Source: Halomonas colorata (GTDB lineage Bacteria > Pseudomonadota > Gammaproteobacteria > Pseudomonadales > Halomonadaceae). Taken from it: a DNA stretch of 64,000 bases. Position 1 is the stretch's first letter. The number at the start of each line of letters is the position of its first letter. The notes beneath the pieces were generated by a model. That model was given only the letters and a program-made list of their open reading frames with translations, was not told the DNA's origin and searched no databases. Below are positions 53,401 through 60,686 of this stretch, piece by piece. The position numbers and the translations under genes are program-made. Location: assembly GCF_014897985.1 (NCBI RefSeq), contig NZ_JABUZA010000014.1:1-64000 (forward strand). Reading direction: 5' to 3'.

Positions 53401-55041
53401 ACCGTCGGTAAAAGTGGCGGTGCGGGTCTCGGCGACGCCATCAATGTCGAGAGCCAGTTCCACATCACCACTGAAAGCCTCCGTTGCACTCAAAGTGAAG
53501 CTAAGCGTAGTAACGCCTTCATCACCACTCTCGACGACTGGATCAGCGTCAGCGATGCTGAGCAGGATGGTAGGTGCCGGCGGCGCAGCTTCCAACAACG
53601 CTATCTCAAACTTATCGATATTAGGGCCGTTGGCACCGCCCCCCAGACGCAGGGTGTTACTACCGGCATCCAGCGTGACCTCAATGGTTTCGGTGGACCA
53701 GCCTTCCCATTCGGTCTGGCGAGTCGGATTCCCACTAGTGGGTGCTGCCGGTTGGTTGGCCGTCGGCACATCACTGACATCATCCGGATAGTAGCCGGGC
53801 TCCGCCGTTGCGGCGAAATTAAAAGTACCTAATGGCGTAGTCGAACCAGCATCAACCAGAGAAAGATCCAACGGGCGACCGGAGCTACTTGCATAGGTCA
53901 CCGTGACGCTATAGGTACCGGCGGTGGCGACATCCAGCGTGAACTCACCGTAAGCATTGGCGTTATTTAAGGCCCAATCAAGATAGCTTGCGCCCTCGGC
54001 GCCCACTCGGAAAGTTTCGCTGCCGCTCGTAAAATCGGCAATATTGTCGACGGTCACTACCCGGTTGGTTGCACTGTTGTCGTTATCAACCGTTGGAGAA
54101 AGCACCAGGTCTTCCCCCTGAATCACATAGACGTCAGGATTCGGCGCGCGCACTTCCAGATAATCGACGTTGGGCCCGCTGGCACCGTTGGACGTAAAGG
54201 TAACGGTGTTCTCGCCGGCCTCAAGCTGCACACGGATGATGCGCTCACCGAATTCGCTAAAATCGGTTGGAGTGGCATTTAGAGTGGTGCTGGGAAGGTC
54301 GAACATGCGATCCACCAGCTCGCCGTTAACGTCCAAGCGCAAGGGACGGTTTCGATCAGAGCCGTCATCGTTCTGGCTAAGCGCATAGCCCAGCCCTAGC
54401 TCGTACTCTCCCGCTTCGGCAACGCTGAATGTGAACGTCAGCGTCTCACCACCGTTGATACCATCGCCATAGTCTACATAAGCTTGACCATCGGCATTGA
54501 CGGCATTCGGCTGCAGAACGGGGTCGCTAACCACGTTAATGCCAGGGCCCGAAGTAGCCGCCCAGGCGCCATCACTCGCATCGGCATCTTCGGCCTGTAT
54601 GCGCAGTGGAGAGAAAGTGTCGGGCGTGACGGCCAACGCGGCCACCGGGGCTTCATCAGCCTGTAACAGTATTGTTTCGTAGGTAGCCTGCTCAATGGGC
54701 TCACTCTCTGGCGCCACATCAAGCTCAAGGTCCATATTCGAGCCTGGCAACACCTGACCAGATGCATCCAACGCTTCCAGGCGAAGCTTTAACATTCCCA
54801 AGGCAGGCGTGGGTAAATCATCAAAAACAAAGGGGCGCTCAACGCTCTCAAATGTTGAGATCTCGTTGCGACCATCTTCCCAGATCATCCTGAGTGAATG
54901 AATAGACGGCTCCCAAGGAGAGGCATATGGCGTTACGTGAAGCTGGTTATCATGGAAGGTATCCCTGCCAAAGCGATCTCCCTCATTAATGGAACTCAGC
55001 AGAGTGTTCGCTTGGCTGGCAAAAAAAGACATAGAATACAT
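41419..55041 (-). CDS. 4540-residue modular secreted protein with CBM-like, Calx-beta, malectin and sugar-dehydrogenase-like domains
   Basis: No N-terminal signal peptide. Map by residue: 1-140 N-terminal beta region; CBM-like sandwiches at 145-300, 304-483, 605-742, 865-1003, 1126-1281, 1393-1547, 1556-1711, 2585-2758, 2766-2895 and 2901-3015, several starting Q(A/G)E and ending GPNID; Calx-beta at 490-597, 752-858 and 1013-1120; Ig-like at 1287-1385; malectin-like 1725-1923; Ig-like 1935-2072; beta-propeller 2075-2570; ASH-type domains 3025-3150 and 3378-3485, each followed by a module ending in DYNDN (3155-3365, 3493-3693); Ca-binding stretch 3697-3728; CBM6-like modules 3730-3890, 3897-4060, 4162-4325 and 4327-4487, all with GGQGVAYND; Ig/cadherin-like 4068-4156; tail 4488-4540. 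No RTX repeats. The divergent ABC exporter and HlyD genes suggest type I secretion. AAGGGG precedes the ATG. A secreted glycan-binding oxidoreductase or adhesin is inferred. Confidence 0.85.
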   Translation of the reverse strand: MYSMSFFASQANTLLSSINEGDRFGRDTFHDNQLHVTPYASPWEPSIHSLRMIWEDGRNEISTFESVERPFVFDDLPTPALGMLKLRLEALDASGQVLPGSNMDLELDVAPESEPIEQATYETILLQADEAPVAALAVTPDTFSPLRIQAEDADASDGAWAATSGPGINVVSDPVLQPNAVNADGQAYVDYGDGINGGETLTFTFSVAEAGEYELGLGYALSQNDDGSDRNRPLRLDVNGELVDRMFDLPSTTLNATPTDFSEFGERIIRVQLEAGENTVTFTSNGASGPNVDYLEVRAPNPDVYVIQGEDLVLSPTVDNDNSATNRVVTVDNIADFTSGSETFRVGAEGASYLDWALNNANAYGEFTLDVATAGTYSVTVTYASSSGRPLDLSLVDAGSTTPLGTFNFAATAEPGYYPDDVSDVPTANQPAAPTSGNPTRQTEWEGWSTETIEVTLDAGSNTLRLGGGANGPNIDKFEIALLEAAPPAPTILLSIADADPVVESGDEGVTTLSFTLSATEAFSGDVELALDIDGVAETRTATFTDGVATLMVDVDNDAEDNGSETVAVTLAGVTDDGFAIDSAAATATGSVSEDDEEVIVPADPIRLQAEDFDSATTFTVENIAAADGGQAIRMLGNREGTASYLLDGKVAAGTYTVIVGYIDENDGESTAQLSIGNAEGESFSGSWVFDDDAESGNGTQIQNFRTVSFTGVTVGDGATLSLSANSTALEYARIDYIEFVSTGSVDPEPEPAILISIADADTVVEGGDTGVTTLNFALSASDDFSGDVELSLDIDGAAETRTITFTDGVATLAVDVANDDEDNGTDAVAVTLTGATSDGFVIDSTAATAIGSVSEDDDGAAPGEPIRLQAEDFDSATTFTIENIAAADGGQAIRMPGNSEGTASYLLDGKVAAGTYTIIVGYIDENDGESTAQLSIGSAEGESFSGNWVFDDDADSGNGVQVQNFRTVTFTDVTVGDDATLTLTANSTALEYARIDYIEFVPMGSVDPEPEPTILISIADADTVVEGGDTGVTTLNFALSASDSFSGDVELALEIDGVAETRTVTFTDGVATLAVDVANDDEDNDTETVAVTLTGATDDSFAIDSAAATASGSVSEDDAEVAEFIPFAVQAEEGVLTILDNGSNATVTTIRDPDNLEDNSDLPNGLRPGFTGEGYLDFGDTAGDAITFAITVPEAGSYDLNIRYASNTGRPLDLSVNGSDVDALPFASTDPDGTGPEEGFNHWLFETVTITLEAGSNSVSLAIPAGATTGPNIDRIEITEEGSGPIPVDDSADEDGNLSLTVADDTLEPGQLATAMFNVAGADDDIVAYEVSFDGGATRTAVTPAANGDISVDLSGQSGNVTVTLIVTDAAGNEAEASDSVTIDDGSVVVEPFTVQGEDAVVTDVGGTAQGAVTRTVDASNPDDFGNYREGAVGGAYMDFGTDAGDQITFNIDAPTAGTYTATIRYANGGTAPRPLDLAVNGAGQPQVAFTNALDDGVNDPWDAWLEQEIQVTLEEGANTLTLTIPTAANGGVANGPNIDQIVFDFNDGETPPAPFTFEIQGEALAIDDPDNVGTTLDTQVRNAANPETNEAAGADGLWDGFTGSGYLDMGGDIGDAASFNVVADEAGTYTLTVRYANAGSNGADRPMDILVGGESQGSLAFVSTGVGTTDWQNWTDTTIEVELEAGSNTIRLENLTAAGPNIDRLSITRDGVEPPDVVEPGERFSVKINFQPEGVAVPEGYIADNGKAFGTQSVTIDGQTYQYGWVTEASIYDGEPGTTPLDISSLTSVAVNDRTDDIAGLDPRQGTYAHFDQPGSNYIRAGWEIELADGYYEVTISIGDTSGPYDSRNVLNAEGELFNDPFTPFRPDDFPADGNPADDTDGVRSDLVTRIVQVTDGRLTLDSMGLDNENTEIQYIEIQSLPDLTPDDDRAAPEDYAFFTDARAIAGVGQNEVEVDLDPENGAIPTGVDPTSDIFVGISVVDGRGGALLESLNDGSVKLFETVTGEEVSFNVNTTGGFDSLTISPSGILKPFTSYTLVIDGFQDRGPNDDALAPTREFQKYTNTFVTGETPEVVARDVAFNDVVELNGAADNAFGFTSLEITSDGSTMYVATIGGQILRFDIDPSDGSLVNRQELSLPSDYFFEAGAESGNDRRGIIGLTVDPTDSNVLWITDNYPIPLNGRDNGVPEFSGRITKITLDGGSDFSGVAEPYITGLPRSNGDHVTNSLEFRANPDYDAATNPDVPTHLLYLIQGSNSAMGEPDSAWGNRPERLLNAAVMEIDPTRDAPPGGFDVSTEPVPNNGQNTRYDDPDGHPKDDPIPMGNGEFLVFDERGVATVQDADGTVLQSFYDPYAEDAVLTIFATGARNAYDLVWHSNGFLYVPTNGSAAGGNVPDDPSTPENERYTNVEKQDDYLFKIVEGGYYGHPNPLRDEYIMNGGNPTGGSDPNQVDRYPVGTNPEGTYDISGVYSLGENRSPNGAVEYTSGVFGGNLQGNVLFTEYSGGDDIRSITLDANGNVIGDDVLRDPNGNVITYVDPLDIIENPVTGQLYVLTLNRGNGQSQIIRLDPAPGGVVDPVDPEPGDLESLLIIQAEDKTPDDGTAVTIATGAGAEIQIRDASNPETTQGLPNGLRPGSFGVDGNTNDNDGVLGGYADFGSTNVDFLTFTFDLSAAQAGDSVLRLRYANGGDANRPLEVFVNNVSVGVFDFSPPPGLTGDAAWAEWLTEDVAATLVSGQNTVRLQATANTGPNIDQLEILQGTPDTTPDVIQYEAESATLDGPVVVLSSNDDRNASGDGFVDFDGTGDQTITWTIDVSEAGSYDIGFRYALDTTKADRPLGLTINGVDLGQLNFEGQSNAAEDNWFFQNTLVTLQAGSNTVTLTAPNGVGPNIDLLQVPNAPTDNFVPVYADVSDGSRIELESGDSARTINELTADFYFTVDADGLYRLDLAANVGGDDGQGLSLTLNGQTVKVLAYPGVGEAGEEGVYVELKAGVEYNLRAVSTADGADDLDYLDVMPVSGNDNADIAVQSGDAAYFSDRLHFSYLENDSASNPNRDFKESATVTISNTGSDVLEILDADIEGPFVLENPSVFEGLTLAAGESLEVTVLFDRGSYTAPTNDAGDGVFEGRIRLVTNDADSPVAEIHMAGFWQARDEGGWEPNVNEVWEVFGFGNRIDGLTTVGGGENSVLNDFDLYRPVNDDEVMSRYWALADGVGEAKITQLAAYHGDGGATLGIHNPGNKNQDIIFSNHAGDNNQSLLPVKSNGQFATASFSLDDIPGSWTGQGVFGIEVANLSTDPSLNPQGGGTPPAGAEGIERGYTVRMFRALDANGNVIPNTYLGIMDYTGINYDYNDNMFLIEGVTPVIGGELTVINNDGVPSNDRLVMSRIENPANAAQMVHDEVTITLRNDGIENLDIESIEVSDTTLFELTQAFSAVTLEPGEAIDVTVRFIANDPNDASLYEASLIINSSDADEGEKVIQLAGLAQNQSESGQEPLVQEIINAFGYTTNVAEGQMNKGGLVEANGDEILAPYFQRAEGSSPIKISQLAAYHTQGDVARLFIHDVDSRNRDEILAHDEADGQTLLPRTLNNGNQLTITTLDRDAPFGFFAEISGRQGYISWSDPDANLYEDTIDAIGNPGTNLNWDASDGHLIRVYIAKDAAGNVIPDTYIVIQDYAGVNYDYNDNIFLVENVTPYDPTGAEDADGNGRVDLYDDDNNDGVPNFLDNPEPTGQTAFNASETAWVVGSEGLALEAKLYDNGGQGVAYNDTTPGHQGAAFRSDEAVDISNGTEALGYIADGEWVEYTLSVETAGTYTLSFSTSATSGGKTITAAFEQDGEFYTPSQVQSLPNTGSFTSFQTVGPLTFDLEEGEQVLRLTFNGGQLDLASFNLDFVAPVDDGQSAYNDTQTAWEVGADGLSLEARLYDNGGQGVAYNDSDAAHQGGSFRSDEAVDISTPSQAIGFIENGEWVEYTINVAEDGVYDLGFLTAMASTNSTARSITASFAKGDTPYVTASPVGVLPTGSWTTFTQTSTTQVALEAGEQVLRLTFNGGSMDLASFNLAPVDQTPVNQAPVVEEAINDVTLVEGEAISFSLPEDAFVDADGDSLAYTASGLPSGISMSSDGVFSGTATAAGSFDIIVTASDGQASVQAGFTLAVEEAPVDDGQQAFTANGEAWLVGGNFSLKAVNYDEGGQGVAYNDVDDFQIGTEVRPGDGVDIVGNGDAIGWVDEGEWVEYTLNIQQAGVYDLSFLSALGDVNGSQRSITATFTQGDGTPYSSSGPVVVSPTGGWGNFQPTNASQVALEAGEQVLRLTFNGGSMDLASFTLSRDGQQAFNAEGTPWLVDANDGLTLDAVNYDEGGQGVAYNDADAFQIGTVVRPGDGVDIVGEGEAVGWVDEGEWLEYTINVEQAGNHTLSFVTSSPNDGRTITAAVEQNGGFYEQASGSVPNSGDWGVYVDGPSLTLDLEEGVQVLRITFNGGSMDLASFQITRDAGAEAASASNMGMMMAMASEANDAAYLDEEVAALSDDVSISGVQDDAQSALM
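41581..43854 (-). repeat. Four CBM6-like modules at the C-terminal end of the giant protein
   Basis: Residues 3730-4487 hold four modules of about 160 residues, each with GGQGVAYND, GEW(V/L)EYT, (V/I)LR(L/I)TFNGG and DLASF. An Ig/cadherin-like domain separates modules two and three. Confidence 0.85.
47332..48819 (-). other. Sugar dehydrogenase-like beta-propeller inside the giant protein
   Basis: Residues about 2075-2570. The order of segments matches soluble PQQ-type glucose/sorbosone dehydrogenases: GIIGLTVDPTDSNVLWITDN, then NGDHVTNSLEF (candidate catalytic His2224), LLYLIQGSN, IFATGARNAYDLVW (Arg2368), LYVPTNGS, and EGGYYGHPNP. Whether PQQ or another cofactor is bound is not visible. It is flanked by malectin/Ig-like and CBM-like modules. 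Confidence 0.6.
51682..53226 (-). repeat. Two near-identical tandem units (CBM-like plus Calx-beta) in the giant gene
   Basis: Residues 606-866 and 867-1127 repeat with a 261-residue (783-bp) period and, by eye, about 30 substitutions in roughly 253 aligned residues. Such recent duplication can expand or contract by recombination. Confidence 0.85.
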
Positions 55042-55674
55042 GGTCTACCCCTTGGCTTTAATTATTTTTTATAAGCGCACTCGATATGCACTTATGAGCA
55101 CCCATTAACCGTTCCTTTTCTCAGCAGGCTTATGAGTGTAAAGCGCACGTTTAGCATTAACCGTGCTGAGGAGAGAACTGGCTATTCGAGAGTCTAACCG
55201 GGCTTTCTAGAGTGACAAGCTGGGGTATTTGACATACTTATTTACCAAAATGTTACTAAAAAATAAGCAGAGTCATTTTTTTAAATAATTTAAAATCAAT
55301 GCATTAAAAAAAATACATAATTAAACCTAACTCCGTACAGATGAAGCACCAGATAAAAAATAAGCGATTTTAATTACCAAAATAGCTTTATTACTTCGTA
55401 AAAAATATTGCACGATAAAAAAACAAACCATTAGTATTCAAAACAAATAAAACTAAAAAAATGGTCACTTGGTTTCAAAACAAACCTGATACGCTGATTA
55501 ATAACTCAATAATAAAATTATTTAAAACCTGAAACACAAAAATCTCTTAGTAAAGTTAGCCAACAGGCGATTAGCGTCTCATGCCAATCCTGCTCATAGA
55601 CTCGCAAGATTAACGTTGCCGTGTCGTGAAACGGGGCCGCAAGAGCAATTACAACAATGCCCTGGAGCTAGGCC
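55042..55674. promoter_or_regulatory. 633-bp AT-rich divergent control region of the giant gene and its exporter
   Basis: No gene of any size. The stretch from about 55240 to 55560 is strongly AT-rich compared with the coding DNA around it. A perfect -35-like TTGACA is at 55229-55234 on the plus strand, but the -10 at standard spacing is poor. It must hold promoters for both the giant gene and the ABC-HlyD pair. Such AT-rich gaps often bind H-NS/MvaT-type silencers, which is inference. Confidence 0.6.
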
Positions 55675-57444
55675 ATGTCGAAATTTGATAACGACTCAGA
55701 TCTTAAGAAGGTGCTGAATACCTGCAGGCGCAGCTTTATCTACGTTGGGCTGTTCAGTTTGTTTATTAACTTACTGATGCTGGTTCCACCGCTCTATATG
55801 CTACAGGTCTACGATCGGGTTATTACCACGCGGAGCCAGGAAACGCTGCTAATGCTGACTCTGGTCGTGGTGTTCCTGTTCGTGGTCATGGGCGGATTGG
55901 AATTAATGCGCTCTCGAATCCTAGTACGGGTTGGCAACCGGCTTGATGTACTGATTAGCCAACGGCTTTATTCCGCGATGTTCAAACGCACTCTGATGAT
56001 GCCCGGTAAGCCTTCGGCTCAGCCGCTAAATGACCTTACAACGCTGCGCCAATTTCTTTCCGGCAACGGCCTGTTCGCTTTTTTCGACGCCCCCTGGGTG
56101 CCTATCTATATCGCCGTTCTGGCAATGTTTCATCCATGGTTCGGCCTTTTCGCCCTAGGCGCCGGGATTATTCTGGCGGCATTGGCCGTTATCAACGAAA
56201 TGATTACCAAATCGCTGTTAAACGACGCCAACAGCCAGCACGTACTCGCTCAGGACTTAGCTAACAGCAACCTTAGAAACGCTGAAGTGCTTCATGCCAT
56301 GGGAATGCTACCCGGCATCATGGGTCGCTGGAGCGCACGGCATCGCGAATATCTGGTGCTACAATCTAAAGCCAGCGACCGGGCAGGTTTGATAACCAAT
56401 ACCTCCAAGGTACTCAGGTTAATGTTCCAGTCGTTAATTCTCGGCCTGGGCGCTTACCTGGTACTGGCCGGCGACTTAACCCCCGGCATGATGATTGCGG
56501 GGTCTATCCTGATGGGGCGCGCGCTGGCACCTATTGATCAAATGATCAATGGCTGGAAGGGCTACTCCGGTGCGCGTACGGCACGTGCCCGCCTTGAAGA
56601 GCTGCTGAATATCATTCCGGCTGAAGAGCCACGGATGCCGCTTCCCAAGCCTAAAGGGCGCCTCGTGTTGGAAGGCGTGACCGCAGCGCCTCCTGGGCAG
56701 AAACTGGCGACGCTGCGTGATATCAATCTGACGCTGGCCAAAGGAGAACACTTAGCCGTCGTTGGCCCAAGCGCATCGGGTAAGACGACGCTTGCCCGCG
56801 TGGTACTTGGCATCTGGCCAAGTCAGTTTGGGTGTGTGCGCCTTGATGGCGCGGATATTACCCAGTGGAACCGCGCAGCGTTAGGCGCTCACATCGGTTA
56901 TCTGCCCCAAGATATCGAGCTGTTCGACGGCACCATCTCTGAGAATATTGCCCGCTTCGATGAAGTAGATGCCCAGGCGGTAGTGCTCGCGGCACAGCGG
57001 GCGGGTGTTCACGAAATGATTCTGGAGCAACCCAACGGGTACGACACATGGTTATCCCATGGCGGAAACGCCCTTTCGGCAGGTCAGCGCCAGCGCATCG
57101 GCCTGGCAAGGGCGCTCTATGGCCAGCCAGTGCTGATAGTACTGGATGAACCGGATGCCAACCTGGACGAAGCGGGCGAACACTCACTTGCCAACTGTTT
57201 GATCCGCCTACGCCAGGAGGGCACCACGGCACTGATCATTACCCACCGCTCACGCCTGCTACATAACGTCGATAAGGTACTGGTACTTAGAGAAGGCCAG
57301 ATCTCTTCGCTCAAACCACCTCCCCGAATGGCGCCCGTCACCAAGATGACCGCCGATGGAAATCGCCCCGTGCAGCCCCAGCGCGTGGCCGCCCTGAAAC
57401 CCAGTGCGCGCGGCCGTAATAGCAGCGAGGACACCCAGTCATGA
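55675..57444 (+). CDS. Type I secretion ABC transporter (permease-ATPase)
   Basis: 589 aa, PrtD/AprD-sized without a peptidase C39 domain. An N-terminal membrane domain (about residues 20-300, six helices) is followed by the ATPase with Walker A GPSASGKTTLAR near 364, signature LSAGQRQRIGLARAL near 467 and Walker B VLIVLDEPDANLDE. GGAG precedes the ATG. It should export the divergent giant protein through a complex with the next gene product and an outer-membrane factor not in this window. A four-base overlap couples it to the HlyD gene. Confidence 0.92.
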   Translation: MSKFDNDSDLKKVLNTCRRSFIYVGLFSLFINLLMLVPPLYMLQVYDRVITTRSQETLLMLTLVVVFLFVVMGGLELMRSRILVRVGNRLDVLISQRLYSAMFKRTLMMPGKPSAQPLNDLTTLRQFLSGNGLFAFFDAPWVPIYIAVLAMFHPWFGLFALGAGIILAALAVINEMITKSLLNDANSQHVLAQDLANSNLRNAEVLHAMGMLPGIMGRWSARHREYLVLQSKASDRAGLITNTSKVLRLMFQSLILGLGAYLVLAGDLTPGMMIAGSILMGRALAPIDQMINGWKGYSGARTARARLEELLNIIPAEEPRMPLPKPKGRLVLEGVTAAPPGQKLATLRDINLTLAKGEHLAVVGPSASGKTTLARVVLGIWPSQFGCVRLDGADITQWNRAALGAHIGYLPQDIELFDGTISENIARFDEVDAQAVVLAAQRAGVHEMILEQPNGYDTWLSHGGNALSAGQRQRIGLARALYGQPVLIVLDEPDANLDEAGEHSLANCLIRLRQEGTTALIITHRSRLLHNVDKVLVLREGQISSLKPPPRMAPVTKMTADGNRPVQPQRVAALKPSARGRNSSEDTQS

Positions 57445-58781
57445 ATATACAAAATCCCCCAGGTTTCAGCATGCCGCAAGCGGCTAACGATGAGTTACCG
57501 CTGGAAGATAGGCGCTACCGACGGCTGGGTATCGCCATACTCATTATTGCCGTTGGCGGTTTTGGCAGCTGGTCGGTATTCGCCAACCTGGCCGTCTCGG
57601 TGGTTGCGCCAGGCTCTGTCTCGGTCGAGAGCTTTACCAAGACGGTGCAGCACCTGGAAGGCGGCATCGTCGAGCGCATCCTGGTTGAGGACGGCGACCA
57701 CGTAGAGGCAGGCGATGTATTGATGGTGCTTGACGATACCCAGGCGCGCTCTCAGCTGCAGGTCACCCGTTCTAACTATCTGATTAGCCGGGCGACCGAA
57801 GTGCGCCTTCTGGCTGAGCTAAGCGATGCTGAGACGCTCAACTTTCCTGAGGAGCTGACCGCATCCGACAACCCGCGGGTTCAAGAAGTAATGGATGTCC
57901 AGCGCCGTTTATTTGACTCCCGCCGCGAATCTTTATCTAGCACCCTGGCCTCGCTAGACGAGCAGATCGTGCAGATGAACGAGCAGATAGAAGGCTTGAC
58001 CAATACTCAGAACATCAACCAGCGGCGCATCAGCTCGCTCGAAGGTGACGCCGCCAGCCATCGCCAACTGTTTCAAAGAGGCATGATCAGCAGCCAGAGA
58101 ATGCGCGAATTGGAACGTGAGAGCCTGGAGTACCAGAGTTTCAACGCTCAACATGCATCTGAAGTCGCCCGCCTGCATTCTCAAATCAGCGAGAACGCGC
58201 TGCAAAGGCAGGTCCGCCGGCAGGAGTTTCAGCAGCAAGTCGGCGAGGCACTGCGTCAGACTCAAAGCGAAGTCGCCGATGCTGAAGAGCGTCTGAGTGC
58301 GCTTCTGGATAAGGTAAACCGCACCCAGGTACTGGCGCCGGTTTCCGGCACGGTGGTAGGCCTAATGGTGCATACGCTGGGAGGCGTTATCCGCTCTGGC
58401 GACCCGCTGCTGGATATTGTGCCGACTAATGTCGGCTTCATTATTGAGGCCAAAGTGGCTGACCATGATGTCGATCACCTCTACATAGGTCAGCCGGCGG
58501 AAATTCGCTTCAGCGCTTTCAACCAGCGTTTATCCAATGTCATCGACGGCGAAGTCATCCATGTAAGCGCCAACAGCTTCGAGGATGAGGCTACCCGGGC
58601 ACGTTATTACAAGGTCCGCTTGCGCGTGACCAGCGCCGGTGAAGAAAATATGACCGAGTCCATGAAGCTACTCGCCGGTATGCCTGCTGAAGTGATGCTG
58701 CGGACGGGGGAAAGAAGCTTTTCCAGCTACATTGCAAAACCCCTGACCGACATGCTGGCCCGCGCCATTCGTGAAGATTAA
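57441..58781 (+). CDS. HlyD-family type I secretion membrane fusion protein
   Basis: 446 aa. One N-terminal transmembrane helix (about residues 30-50), a biotinyl-lipoyl-like domain (VVAPGSVSVESFTKTVQHLEGGIVERILVEDGDHVEAGDVL), a long coiled-coil region (about 100-290), the returning lipoyl half (VLAPVSGTVVGLMVHTLGGVIRSGDPLLDI) and a beta-barrel end (GMPAEVMLRTGERSFSSYI). It bridges the ABC exporter and an outer-membrane channel. The start overlaps the ABC stop as ATGA. Confidence 0.93.
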   Translation: MNIQNPPGFSMPQAANDELPLEDRRYRRLGIAILIIAVGGFGSWSVFANLAVSVVAPGSVSVESFTKTVQHLEGGIVERILVEDGDHVEAGDVLMVLDDTQARSQLQVTRSNYLISRATEVRLLAELSDAETLNFPEELTASDNPRVQEVMDVQRRLFDSRRESLSSTLASLDEQIVQMNEQIEGLTNTQNINQRRISSLEGDAASHRQLFQRGMISSQRMRELERESLEYQSFNAQHASEVARLHSQISENALQRQVRRQEFQQQVGEALRQTQSEVADAEERLSALLDKVNRTQVLAPVSGTVVGLMVHTLGGVIRSGDPLLDIVPTNVGFIIEAKVADHDVDHLYIGQPAEIRFSAFNQRLSNVIDGEVIHVSANSFEDEATRARYYKVRLRVTSAGEENMTESMKLLAGMPAEVMLRTGERSFSSYIAKPLTDMLARAIRED

Positions 58782-58923
58782 GCGATAACCCAGCCGAGGC
58801 GGCATATCTAGAAGCGCACTTCCGCCTCGCGCTTTCTTACAAACTGGCTGGCTTTTTCGGCAGTGGCTGTTCTCTACCGTTTGCGATACGGTCTATCATA
58901 TTATCCGCTGCGTAGAGACCACT

Positions 58924-59394
58924 ATGGCTGAAAGCAAGAAACTGCTGATCATTGCTCACGCGCCCTCTGAGAACACCCAGAAGATGTTGGAGGCCGTGAT
59001 TAATGGCGCATCCAATCACGACGTAGAAAACGTGCAAGTACGCTCTCTTACCCCGCTTGAAACACAGCCCGACGACATCAATGCCGCTAGCGCCATTATC
59101 CTGGGCACGACCGAAAACCTAGGCTATATGGCGGGCTTGATGAAAGATGTGTTTGATCGATGCTACTACCCGTGCCTGGATAAAACCGAGGGCTTGCCGT
59201 TCGCGTTTTACGTTCGGGCTGGTCATGATGGCACCGGCACCCAGCGGGCCATTGAAAGCATTACCAAAGGATTGCGCTGGAGACTGGTGCAAGACCCGCT
59301 TATTTGCCGGGGAGACTTTCAAGCAGGATTCATTGACCAATGCGAGGAACTAGGACTGGCAATGGCGGCCAGCCTGGAAGCAGGTATTATCTGA
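58924..59394 (+). CDS. Flavodoxin-family protein
   Basis: 156 aa. LLIIAHAPSENTQKMLEAVI is the FMN phosphate-binding loop region, and SAIILGTTENLGYMAGLMKDVFDRCYY matches the flavodoxin/NADPH-FMN reductase flavin loop. It carries out an NAD(P)H- or flavin-linked redox role in the cytosol; partner unknown. It is convergent with fadA and lies 142 bp after the exporter pair, probably as an independent gene. Confidence 0.82.
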   Translation: MAESKKLLIIAHAPSENTQKMLEAVINGASNHDVENVQVRSLTPLETQPDDINAASAIILGTTENLGYMAGLMKDVFDRCYYPCLDKTEGLPFAFYVRAGHDGTGTQRAIESITKGLRWRLVQDPLICRGDFQAGFIDQCEELGLAMAASLEAGII

Positions 59395-59422
59395 GTGCCT
59401 TATTCCTGAGTGACTTATTCGC

Positions 59423-59446
59423 AAAAACGGCGCCCTAGGGCGCCGT
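59423..59446 (-). terminator. Intrinsic terminator after fadBA (20-bp palindrome)
   Basis: ACGGCGCCCT/AGGGCGCCGT is a perfect 20-bp palindrome that can form a hairpin with a CTAG tip. On the minus strand it is followed by five Ts, 37 bp past the fadA stop. It may also terminate the flavodoxin gene on the plus strand. Confidence 0.85.
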
Positions 59447-59483
59447 CTGTCTATTCAAGCCGTTTTTTACTTCAAGCGCTCGC

Positions 59484-60686
<1,203 letters not shown>

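Noticed and set aside
41419-55041. RTX (GGxGxDxxx) calcium repeats in the giant protein
   Set aside because: None found on reading the whole chain; only a short acidic Ca-binding-like stretch at residues 3697-3728.
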